Notes under the pieces: generated by a model | Database searches by the model: none | What the model was told of the DNA's origin: nothing | The model's input: the letters and a program-made list of their open reading frames with translations, nothing else | DNA from: Phoronis australis | Lineage: Eukaryota; Phoronida; Phoronidae | Assembly: GCA_002633005.1 (NCBI GenBank) | Contig: NMRA01000032.1 | Location: 352,911-416,910, forward strand | Direction of reading: 5' to 3' | Length of the DNA: 64,000 nt | Made by a program: the position numbers and the translations under genes | Part shown: positions 12,217-23,469 of the stretch, one piece after another | Layout of the letters: the number at the start of each line of letters is the position of its first letter | Position numbering within the stretch: the stretch's first letter is position 1

Positions 12217-12372
12217 TGCCTCCCGTTCAGTAACGCTAGGACCTCGCTAAAAAGCAAGACTTAGCGAGATTACGTGAGATATTGCCGTGCATTGTAAATG
12301 AAAACACGTGACTTTGACTAGGTTTTAGCTAGGTCCTAGCATAGGTCCTAGCGTCTACTAAACGCACGCCTG
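12217..12372. mobile_element. MITE, 'CGTTCAGTAACGCTAGGACC' family, copy 1
   Basis: Ends cctcccgttcagtaacgctaggacc and ggtcctagcgtctactaaacgcacgcctgc are inverted repeats. The interior (tcgctaaaaagcaagactt, gcgagattacgtgaga, aacacgtgactttga) is nearly the same as at 56474-56615. This copy carries an extra short repeat of the ggtcctagc block. Confidence 0.7.
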
Positions 12373-14979
12373 CTTTCATTGACCTTGTATACTTCAAAAA
12401 GCCTATTGCGTGTGACCTGCACCCATGATTTACGACCATCTGCAAAATTCTAGCCTGACTAGTTATCGCTCCAAGACCAAAATGTAGAACACATCTCAAT
12501 AATAATGACTTAATTTTGAGATATTCGTTCAACTCCACAATGGAAATTCAGTTCTCAAAATTTCAAAATTCATAAGACCATCTCCGCTAGTTTATCAGAC
12601 AATGTAATGTCGTAGATCTGAAAAAAGAATGATATAAACAGGAAGCGCATCTTATTTGCTTGAGTGCATGCAACTCCCAATGACAAGATTATTGCACAGA
12701 TCAAATATTTCTGAGTTCAATATTTACATAGAAAATGGTGGGGAAATTAACAGTCGCAGGGGATCACAAAAACCATGAATTAATGCAATAAATATGACAA
12801 TTCAATTCCCCTCAGAAATCACTGAATTGGAAAGCATCATAAACAAAGAATAAGACTTACTTCACAGACAGTATCAGGGGAAAAACGATAATTAATAATT
12901 TCCTCCATGTCCAAGATAGATTGTATTATATCATGTTTTGTCCGCCACCATGGTGATAAATTCACGTCACAGAAAAAACTCGTACTCCAAACCACAGCAC
13001 CAAAACGGCTAATACCAACAGTGTGTCTAGTCCAGAACTGTCACCAAAGGCTGAAGAGCCTATTGCACTTTGTGATCCAAAATTGAAACTAGCCCTGTTG
13101 ATATACAGAGATCCAGAACACCATGGAAGAACCACCACAACACCTCAATCAATTGTGAACATCACTGATGCAAGGCAGATAGCATTTGATAGCCTCATAA
13201 ATACATATCCATTATGCTACATAAGATTGTATAGTGTTATATAACACATCATTCCAACTACTCCTGGATAGCAGGACACTAGTTCATCAGTTCAGGGTGA
13301 GACATGTTGATGACCCTAACAAAACACTCATCCACCAGATCAACTGATGACAGGATGGTTTGTGGTGTGTTGGTGAGTGTACATCCAGTAATAGCTGGCT
13401 GGCAAAACAAACTTGCTTTCCACTAACAAACCACAACACAGAATGCCTGTGGTGACAGACCAGCCCACAGCCAAGTCAGCTGCAACCAGGCTTCTGAGGT
13501 TACCACAGAAACTGGCATCAAGCAAGCTAATATTGCCATAAAGTGTTTACACCAGATTAACATCCCAACATCCCCTGTTGGCATGAGAGAAGACTTCTCC
13601 AAAATAGCTCAGACCATTATGCGAGTCATTGAAATCCTTGAAGCTCTTATCCATATTAATGCCTTGTTATCATATATCCTTAGGCGCTCAAAAAGGTTAG
13701 AGGAATGAAATAGACTGTAAATAAATTAAACACGGCTACAATAAAGGATTATTAAAATTGGGGAATAGGCAAGGTATAGGTAGGTAAAAAACTATTTACC
13801 TTCAACAGGTAAACTTCAAAGTCAATAAATGTACAGGAAATTATCATTCGGACAACGAAACGACACAAAACTTATTACTATAATAAGTGGTCAAACAGAA
13901 ATACTCATTTAGACCAAAGAGATAGGTTGGAATCGACACCACTATGGAAAAACAAAGGTGATTAAATCCAACTAACGTGAATATACATATACCATGTATG
14001 AGCAATGGGGCACAATATATGGCTAACTTAAAAGTTGATCCAGACCCATGCAGAGTGACTCTTGGCCCCACTAATCAGAGCCCCCATGTTTGATATCTGT
14101 AATGAATGAAGTACACATTATCGTGCCCCTTCATTCAAACAAGACTACTGGTTCTGCCTCTGAGAACTCATTTCCTAACAGGGTTACATAACAGTTTGGA
14201 CAACCCAGTGGAATCTACCATTAAAATTTGTTCAGTCAACAACATTTTTCAAAAGAGTTGGCAATAAAACAGAATTTAAGCCCCTAGCTGTCAATGACCA
14301 TACCATTTTTAAACCATAGGTTTTAGGCTAAAATGAAGTTTGTATTTGTTATTTAGTCCTTAAGTGGACATTTCGTAATACATTCCCTATCCACAGTGAA
14401 CATATCAAATTAGCACCTGAAGGTCAGATTGACACATCTTATGCTATTTATAACTAAAGTGTTATTTCTTCTATTCAAAACACATGGAATAATAATAAAA
14501 TTAAGAGGTATCCTTGTCTGTGGAATCCGGCAGCAAATGCTACTTTCAATGGTGTTTAACCTAGGGTAAACTAGAAACAACTCAAGTTGTCATAAACTAG
14601 TTAATTTATTTTTTCTTTCTGCAAAGGAGGAGGACATGGTCTACAATGAATTATATCCCCTAAAATAAATTGCCAAGACTACCCATAAAGAGTGACAGCC
14701 AATAATTCAATTTAACTCTCTGAACTCAACAGACTGAGCCACCGCTTCCTTCAAGACAAGCGGAAACCATGCATATAATCTGAAATCTACGTCATAGCTA
14801 GCAAGTCTTTAGCTTCAGTGGTGTTAACCACTTAGCAACAGACACTTCTAAAATTGATAACACTGGCCAAGATGCTTCTTCAATAAAAACCAGACTTAAT
14901 TAAGTTCAAGACACCTGGCCTGAGGATTTACCATTTTACTTCAGCTACTCGTTGGAGTTAAACCTCATCATGTTTGGCT
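12373..14979. other. Intronic stretch without genes
   Basis: No exon, RNA gene or clear transposon is recognised. Short ORFs (e.g. near 13023 and 13340) show no family motif. Confidence 0.4.
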
Positions 14980-15090
14980 TTAACCACCTAATGGCATACT
15001 CTTCTAACTACCGATACCCAATTTGTACAGAGTTTAAGTGCCTAACCCGACTTCTCAAAAACTTTGTTTTTAAGCACCCATGCGCGGGTA
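14980..15090 (-). repeat. Dispersed repeat, copy 2 (gggtgcttaa family)
   Basis: Reverse-orientation relative of the segment at 60-190. The shared blocks are the gggtgcttaa ends and the T-rich gagaagtcg centre. It directly precedes the GGCGGATCCAG-type element at 15124. Confidence 0.45.
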
Positions 15091-15123
15091 CCCTCACCTG
15101 GATTTTTTATTTCCCTTATATAA

Positions 15124-15360
15124 AGTGGCGGATCCAGGATGGCATAAAGGGGGTAGGGGCCCAACATTTTGTCTCGGGCAAGTGCGCAAAGGACGAGTGC
15201 ATGGGCGCACCCAGTCTAAAAAACAGCGGGGCCCGAATTCCCGCGGCTGTGGATCTCCTACTAAAAAACAATCGGAGGACTAAAAAACGACAACCATTGC
15301 GCTGGTGGTCTGAATCGGACACTTGCAATAGGGTCTGAGCCCCCCACCCCCCGTCAGCCG
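15124..15360. mobile_element. MITE, 'GGCGGATCCAG' family, copy 1
   Basis: Left end agtggcggatccagg. The interior gcgcacccagtctaaaa and the following 'ctactaaaaaacaatcgg' match the copy at 48245 (gcgcacccagcctaaaa, gactaaaaaaaaaacgg). The expected right end (taaatccgccactg) is missing, so the copy is truncated or rearranged; the end coordinate is approximate. Confidence 0.55.
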
Positions 15361-16642
15361 CATGTTAATTGCCGGGGTCGGACTCATTATTTCCTCACGC
15401 TCTTGCTGTTTTTTTACAGCAGCCAAAGGCGGGGGCCTATAATATAAAACCCTTAGCGGTAACCAGAACAAGTATGGAGTGTAGGAAAGGACATGTAGCT
15501 TGGAGGAATCAAAGTAGTCTGGCAGTTGACCCCTTGTTTACAGAATTTGTTTACACACAACAGTGCTCTCATTTCTTAAAAGAGACAGTCCTTCCAGGTG
15601 GTCCTCTAAAGAGCTAGAATAGATTAGCTAGATCACCAAGGACATTATAATGATAGGTCAAATTACAGTTATATGAGACTGGTCATGTTTCATCTTCAGG
15701 CAGAAATTCAATGAGACCAGGGTAGTAACATGATGGCCCTGGATTACAGGGACACTTAAATCTTCAGAATTTACCCACAAAGTTAAAACATCCGTCAAGC
15801 AGTTCTCTAGCCTTGTTTTCATGCCATTGGGTTTTTTCATGTTATTTGTTGGTGTCTTGATTTTTTCACGTTTTTCTCAAATGCAGCCTTTCAACGTCAG
15901 CAAAGTTTTATTGCTAAATGCTAAGGGCTGTAACTACGATGGAGAAAAGTTGCGTGGATAAACTTGAGAAATACGCGTGGATGAGATATTTTGATGGAAG
16001 GCGTGGCCCCTTCAAAAATATACCCTAGCAGAAAATTAACACTGACGTATTAAATATTGAAAAACCATGAATAGAAAATGGACAGGAAGTTTTCATCTCT
16101 CGCTGAGCAAAATGTACATGTAATTACGTTACTCAAGTTAAACTTAGCAAATGCCATGCAAAAGATAAATTACCGTGAAATTTCTAGTCAGTTTGCAATT
16201 ACTTGAATGTGGATGCAAATTGGCAGAAATACATCAGTCTAAATGCTAAACAAATAACCAAGAGCAATGAACCTTTAGTCCCTTTCCCACAGAGCTAACT
16301 CCACATCGCTGCCTCAGTGTTAACATTGGTTAACTGCGAAGTTAAGTGTTATCGTACCCATCAGCTTCGGAGTTATTCAGACACATAATTCAGCACAGTA
16401 ATCGCAAGGTGGCCCAGTATCAACTCATCTAAAGAAAGGTGGTAGCCCTATGGCCTATGGCAGGAACTCGTTTTACGTAGGTTGAGTGATTTTTTGGTAA
16501 TGTAAAGAATCTAGCACAATTTACACAGATAAATTGAAACAGAGTGCTCTTACTTGCAATTCCTGTGGTTACAGATCATGTGACCGCTTACGCTCCTACT
16601 TTCCCACACGATAGGCCTGGGTGAAGAGTACGATCTACCAGA

Positions 16643-17135
16643 ACTCAATTTGAACTCCCAGTTTTGAACTGAAGTGTGAGTACATTTTTGGATTATCCTG
16701 TTCTCTTAGAGTCTGATTCACGATAACTCAATTTGAACTCCCAGTTTTGAACTGAAGTATGAGTACATTTTTGCATTATCCTGTTCTCTTAGAGTCTGAT
16801 TCACGATAACTCAATTTGAACTCCCAGTTTTGAACTGAAGTGTGAGTAAATTTTTGGATCATCCTGTAGTGTTAGAGTCTGATCCACGATAACTCAATTT
16901 GAACTCCCAGTTTTGAACTGAAGTCTGAGTACATTTTTGGATCATCCTGTACTGTTAGAGTCTGATCCACGAGAACTCAATTTGAACTCCCAGTTTTGAA
17001 CTGAAGTGTGAGTACATTTTTGAATCATCCTGTACAGTGTTAGAGTCTGATCCACCGGAACTCAATTTGAACTCCCTGTTTTGAATTGAAATGTGTGGCT
17101 GAGTAGATTTTTGGATCATCCTGTACTGTTACAGT
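16643..17135. repeat. 83-bp minisatellite, six units
   Basis: Units begin actcaatttgaactccca and start at 16643, 16726, 16809, 16892, 16975 and 17060. Each carries gttttgaactgaagtgtgag, acatttttgga and gagtctgatccacg blocks. Unit differences are mostly single bases. It sits inside a larger repeat whose ends resemble a TIR element (ctttagtccctttc near 16273, cagtccctaaag near 17712). Confidence 0.9.
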
Positions 17136-17805
17136 TACGCTTGAAGTGCTGGCGCAAAACTATACCACAATGTTCAGCAACATCTAAAGCACATTTACCA
17201 AAGGTATATAGTAATCCATACAATAACCTAATCAACAATTTATCATACCACTTTTAACAATGATTTATATATTTTTGTGTCTTTTTACATTTTGAAAAGG
17301 TTCTAATCTATTTTTCCAAAGTCATTTGTTCACAGAATCCATTTCAGTCAGGCCTGATTCACAGCTTCCAAAAGTCTTTCTGTGTCCTAAATTGAACTTT
17401 CAAACCAGCTTTACTTAGGTTCAAGAAGATTAGCAAGAAGTTGGTTTAACTTTCACACCAGCTTTGGTACAGAAGTTAGCGCATACCAAAGTTACCAGTT
17501 GACATGTGAGTCATCAAATTTATTCCAAGACCGTGTTCCAAAAAATGTTATGCAGGCGTAGTTCTTTAATTTAAAGAATTGTATACATGGTGAGATAATA
17601 AATGAAATTTTCAAAGTAGTAGAATGATGAATAAATTATACCACATTTAACCATTCATACCAAACGATACTTCCAAAAACATCCACGCATCAACGTTGGT
17701 ATGAAAACAGTCCCTAAAGAATTGGTTGATGGGCTGATAAGAATTATTAAGCACTTTAGTGTTCAGTCATATGCCACAGAACTAATGAATCATGATGACT
17801 GACAA

Positions 17806-17898
17806 AAGTAATTGAATTTCTACTGATTACAGTCATTATAAATTAAACCAGTGCCACTCAAATCTAATGAAACTTCTTGCTGGTCAATCATCACACTG
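17806..17898. repeat. Dispersed repeat shared with the intergenic region
   Basis: gtaattgaatttctactgattac-gtcattataaattaaacc...gtcactcaa...aacttc recurs at 19749-19860 (second allelic copy) and at 49381-49470 and 51203-51290. Class unknown. Confidence 0.5.
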
Positions 17899-18500
17899 NC
17901 TGACGTATTAAATATTGAAAAACCATGAATAGAAAATGGACAGGAAGTTTTCATCTCTCGCTGAGCAAAATGTACATGTAATTACGTTACTCAAGTTAAA
18001 CTTAGCAAATGCCATGCAAAAGATAAATTACCGTGAAATTTCTAGTCAGTTTGCAATTACTTGAATGTGGATGCAAATTGGCAGAAATACATCAGTCTAA
18101 ATGCTAAACAAATAACCAAGAGCAATGAACCTTTAGTCCCTTTCCCACAGAGCTAACTCCACATCGCTGCCTCAGTGTTAACATTGGTTAACTGCGAAGT
18201 TAAGTGTTATCGTATCCATCAGCTTCGGAGTTATTCAGACACATAATTCAGCACAGTAATCGCAAGGTGGCCCAGTATCAACTCATCTAATGAAAGGTGG
18301 TAGCCCTATGGCCTATGGCAGGAACTCGTTTTACATAGGTTGAGTGATTTTTTGGTAATGTAAAGGATCTAGCACAATTTACACAGATAAATTGAAACAG
18401 AGTGCTCTTACTTGCAGTTCCTGTGGTTACAGATCATGTGACCGCTTACGCTCCTACTTTCCCACACGATAGGCCTGGGTGAAGAGTATGATCTACCAGA

Positions 18501-19080
18501 ACTCAATTTGAACTCCCAGTTTTGAACTGAAGTGTGAGTACATTTTTGTATTATCCTGTTCTCTTAGAGTCTGATCCACGATAACTCAATTTGAACTCCC
18601 AGTTTTGAACTGAAGTCTGAGTACATTTTTGGATTATCCTGTTCTCTTAGAGTCTGATTCACGATAACTCAATTTGAACTCCCAGTTTTGAACTGAAGTC
18701 TGAGTACATTTTTGGATCATCCTGTTCTGTTAGAGTCTGATCCACGATAACTCAATTTGAACTCCCAGTGTTGAACTGAAGTCTGAGTATATTTTTGGAT
18801 CATCCTGTACTGTTAGAGACTGATCCACGATAGCTCAATTTGAACTCCCAGTTTTGAACTGAAGTGTGAGTACATTTTGGATCATCCTGTTCTGTCAGAG
18901 TCTGATCCCAGATAACTCAATTTGAACTCCCAGTTTTGAATTGAAGTGTGAGTAGATTTTTGGATCATCCTGTACTGTTAGAGTTTGATCCACGGGAACT
19001 CAATTTGAACTCCCAGTTTTGAACTGAAGTGTGAGTACATTTTTGGATCATCCTGTACTGTTACAGTTACGCTTGAAGTG
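18501..19080. repeat. 83-bp minisatellite, seven units (second copy)
   Basis: Same unit as 16643-17135, starting at 18501, 18584, 18667, 18750, 18833, 18915 and 18998. The 83/82-bp spacing is regular and there are no unique spacers between units. Confidence 0.9.
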
Positions 19081-19983
19081 CTGGCGCAAAACTATACCAT
19101 CATGTTGACAGCAACATCTAAAGCACATTTACCAGAGGTATATAGTAATCCATACAATAACATACCGTTATCAACAATTAATCATACCACTTTTAACAAT
19201 GATTTATCAATTTGTTTTGTCTTTTTACATTTTGTAAAGGGTTCTAATCTATTTTTCCAAAGTCATTTGTTCACAGAGTCCATTTCAGTCAGGCCTGATT
19301 CACAGCTTCCAAAAGTCTTTCTGTGTCCTTAAATTGAACTTTCAAACCAGCTTTACTCAGGTTCAAGAAGAGGATTAGTAAGAAGTTGGTTTAACTTTCA
19401 CACCAGCTTTGGTACAGAAGTTAGCGCACACCAAAATTACCAGTTGACCTTTGAGTCGTCAAATTTATTCCAAGACCGTGTTCCAAAAAATGTTATGCAG
19501 GTGTAGTTCTTTAATTTAAAGAATTGTATGCATGGTGAGATTATAAATGAAATTTTCAAAGTAGTAGAATGGTGAATAAATTATACCACATTTAACCATT
19601 CATACCAAACGATACTTCCAAAAACATCCACGCATCAACGTTGGTATGAAAACAGTCCCTAAAGAATTGGTTGATGGGCTGATAAGAATTATTAAGCACT
19701 TTAGTGTTCAGTCATATGCCACAGAACTAATGAATCATGATGACTGACAAAAGTAATTGAATTTCTACTGATTACAGTCATTATAAATTAAACCAGTGCC
19801 ACTCAAATTTAATGAAACTTCTTGCTGGTCAATCAACACACTGAATCTGATGAGGGCAAGTTGTAGCTGAGGAACACTTGACACCACGCAAGTTGTCAAG
19901 ACGCGAGCTACTCCACTTCAGTCGCATTTACCCAAGAGACTAAGTCACAGAGCAACTAACACAGAACAGCTCATCGAGAACAA

Positions 19984-20006
19984 GTGTGTGTGTGTGTATG
20001 TGTGTG

Positions 20007-20048
<42 letters not shown>
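19984..20048. repeat. (GT)n microsatellite
   Basis: About 65 bp of nearly pure GT with a few TATG/GC interruptions. It generates spurious Cys/Val and His/Thr ORFs on the two strands. Confidence 0.95.
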
Positions 20049-20049
<1 letters not shown>

Positions 20050-22969
20050 CCCCGCGCATGCATGTGTGCGCGCACTCAGTGACACAAGCAAGCACAAAAC
20101 GATGATCCCTTCTGCCTCGCTCCAGTTTATGTTTAAATGTGTAGTTGACACCAGAACAACTAGCTCTATCACTCAAACCAGTGACAAAAATCATCGCCGG
20201 GGTGTCGCCTTGCTCCGTCCATGTTTAATACATACACGCACCCAATCAGCTGCCTCATATCAGCTGCTCTGTGTCCAGTACTGCTCAAAAATGCAACTTG
20301 CCATCACCTAGTTACATAACTAAGAAACATCGGAACCAACAGATTTTCCAAACTTTAGGAATTAGGTACCTCCATTTTCAAGAGGCAGTAAACAGTTAGG
20401 CCCTGTCACTCATTCTCAGAACATATGAGCCCTTTTCAACATATCTTTAATAAAACTGGCAACTTCGACCAAAAATGTGCCTCGCATACAACACTGTCTA
20501 CTCAAAATGTTGGCCCTTATCAGTTCCTTTTTGTATTTTTGTGTTTTCGAAGGCGAACTGAGAACTACACAATATAAGCCATGTATTAAACAGATGCCAC
20601 GTTTTACACAGCATTGTACTACTCCACTCAAACTCAGAGGGAGTAACCTGTGTAAAATTCTCACCCCGTTTAGTGTGACTGCGCCCTATGTACAAAATCC
20701 ACTATGTCAAATCCTACACCTGAGCTACATTATTCTGTGTTCTTAGATAGAATTCTTACAAAGCCACGTAAACACAAATGGTGGAATTCTAGAGCAACTA
20801 TTACAGAACATCCACGTTCAGCTTAACACTCACATCCGAACTTTCCAAATTACACTTTTCATGCTAGGTGGGCCAGATTAGCGAATTTAAGTTTTCAAAA
20901 CGTACGAAATTTACATACTATAATTCTCCTCATACTTAACAAACTTGCCTCATTTTGCACACCCAAATTAGGAAAACTAATGTTTGTATCTCACTTGCAT
21001 GAGGCTACTTGGTGGGAATTTCTTGCCCCACCTAATTCATACATGGTAAGTTTTGTGTTTTGGAAAATATGAATGCAAAATCTTGTCAATACAACCTCTT
21101 TAATTGCATTAATAAGGTCTGAACATTGTATATACAAATGTATATGTAAATGTATGTGTATATGTATGTATATATAATCACCATGTAATTCAACCATTCG
21201 TAAGGGATACCTCAAGCTGTTGAAAACACAAAGTGAAAAGATGAGTATGGAGTCTCTTAGAGTCGTATTTTCAAAAGAGTGTTTCGCCAATGATGGGGCA
21301 AAGTACTCTTGCACTGGAACAGCATAAAGTAACTTAGGTGAGATATTGCGCTAAATTTCTTTGAATTTTCCTTAAAAATGTCATAAGCTATTAATATGAA
21401 ATTTTGCACAAAGACGAAACATCAACTTAAGACATAGATTTTTTTTATTGACATCGGCTCATAATGTTGGCAACTGTGACACAAAATGCACAAAGGTGGA
21501 TCTTGATAACGCAGCCTAAAAAAGTAATGACTGTTAATTGGCAACCAAGAGGCCACATTTCATTAAATTCGCTTAGTGACGATCAGAAGGCAATTCTTAG
21601 TTACTCAGTTAATTTCACAAACCCATCAACTACAAAGTCTGTAAATTGAATATTTGGCACACCCTGACTATCACGAAATATGGATTTATTTTGTACCAGA
21701 TAAGATGAGAAATGACGTGACATTCTATTTAGATTCTTACACGTGAAGTCCGATGCTAATATAACTTTTAGAGCATTAACAGTTTAGTTGAGTGCCCACC
21801 ATCAACTTCTGAAAAGTTTCGCCCTTGTTCGGCTTAACATCCATCGCCTGATTTTTTAATTAACCTCTTTAAGCACCCTCGCCAAATACCGTGACACGCA
21901 AATGCAGATTCTATGAAACTAAATTACTCTATTTAGGCATGCCATTTATGTGTTGATTTCTGCCATTTCTCCATTTTTTCTAGTCCATGTCTCTGTCACT
22001 GTAATTAGCTCTCAAGTCTTATCCACCCAGATGCTGATCATAAAAAACATTTCCAGGAAACATAATACTTGCAAAGATAATTCTACATAATGGCTTGCCT
22101 GAGGAGGTAGACACAACATTCTCAAGCCAGGTATAACTATTCCTCTAATCCACTTTCAAAATAAACACATCTCCTTGGAAACAAATTGCCTATAAACAAG
22201 GTGATGCAGTACAAGATAGAAATTAACAATATCACTGAAAGCAAATGCAGCTGTCGCATAAACAGTTGAAATTGCCGTATAGAACTTTCCTTTTGGTAGG
22301 AAAACGCGTTGAATCATTGGCCTCATTTAGGTAACGTCTATCTGATTCTGGGGATGATGTCTGAAAAAAACTAGCATCCCCGAATGCTTAATCCAACTTT
22401 TTATCATCCGAGATGCAGCCCACAGCTGGGCATTAAAACTGTGCTGGCACTGGCAAGTCGAACCAGGTAATGCAGCCGAGAAAAACAAGGCAACAACAAA
22501 CTACATGAGAAATTCCAATGGCGTGAAAATGAGGTTGAAAAAGTGATTGAAGAATATTGCAGCATTGAGAGAAAATAGTGCAAGGTACAAGTTTCGATGA
22601 GCAATTTGGGAGAGACGTATTTCACACAATGGTTTCTATGTTTGAAATTAGCAATTGGAATGGGAATAGATCCAGACAGTAGTTGCTCCTGAGGATATGG
22701 TTTTCCTCCTTCATCATGGTGTCTATTCATTGGACACTTTGAAATTCCAAGGACAACCTGAATGAATACCCCAACATATCAGTTTCCACAAAAATAATTT
22801 GCAAATAGGCATTCTATTTCAGCAAGTTTACACTTAGTCAAAATGTTTAACTTATTTTTATGAATATTTATGAGCCAGTTTCCAGTTTCAAGATTCCTTT
22901 CAAAATGAACTATGAACTTAGAAATAATGTCAATATTTCATAGATGATTTTTCAGTTTTAACTGAAACA
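20049..22969. other. Intronic stretch without genes
   Basis: No recognised exon or transposon. A TATG/TATA-rich low-complexity patch lies at about 21127-21176. The 108-codon minus-strand ORF near 22404-22730 shows no family motif and no splice context. Confidence 0.4.
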
Positions 22970-22970
22970 A

Positions 22971-23469
22971 AAGGCCCTTTCATACTGACTTCACTCAGCC
23001 GTGAGCAGAGGTTCGACATAAACTGTGAGGTCAACTGAACCGTTCATACTGGCTTCGGTAGTTAACGGGCATCGAAGTAAACGGCATGTGACAAAGTCAT
23101 CGAAGTAATCACAAGGTAGCGCTGATGCATCCCATGCATGCTAACATATTTTTGAATGTTACAATTTGGGAACATTTACACATACTAATTGACTCAAAAC
23201 TTGTTCTAATGCAATTGGTGATTATTTGAGCAAAATATAACCAACTACTAGCGACAACACTGCCCTTTAATTGTCGATGATAATAGTGGCCCTGGCAATA
23301 ACTTTGATAGGACCGTAGTTGACCGTTCATACTGCTCTGCTATTAAATACACCTGTTTACTGCAAAGTTAACTGACACTGTTAACTTCAATCCCGGACCA
23401 AAGATAACCGTTCATGCGGACCACAACTTCCAAAAACTTTGGCGTGTCAATATTAGCATGAAAGGTCCT
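22971..23469 (+). mobile_element. MITE, 'AGGCCCTTTCATACT' family, copy 1
   Basis: Ends aaggccctttcatact and catgaaaggtcct are inverted repeats. Interior blocks (ggtagcgctgatgcatcc, tttgagcaaaatat, actgccctttaattgtcga) occur in reverse complement at 28028-28536. About 500 bp, no coding capacity. Confidence 0.75.

Larger units (their letters stand above)
16042..19843. repeat. Tandem duplication with 'n' at the junction (probable allelic misjoin 2)
   Basis: Copy 1 is 16042-17898 and copy 2 is 17900-19843, with the only ambiguous base at 17899. Copy 2 restarts at ctgacgtattaaatattg exactly as at 16042. Copy 1 stops at tcatcacactg, which continues in copy 2 as ctgaatctgatgagg. Copy 2 is 87 bp longer, almost all explained by one extra unit of the 83-bp minisatellite (seven versus six). 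Confidence 0.85.

Noticed and set aside
16643-19080. CRISPR-like regular repeats
   Set aside because: The units are contiguous 83-bp tandem repeats without unique spacers, in a eukaryotic intron.
19988-20311. Cys/Val-rich ORF and opposing His/Thr-rich ORFs
   Set aside because: Produced by a (GT)n microsatellite.
22404-22730. 108-codon minus-strand ORF in RyR intron 1
   Set aside because: No motif, no homologous family recognised, and no consistent splice sites.
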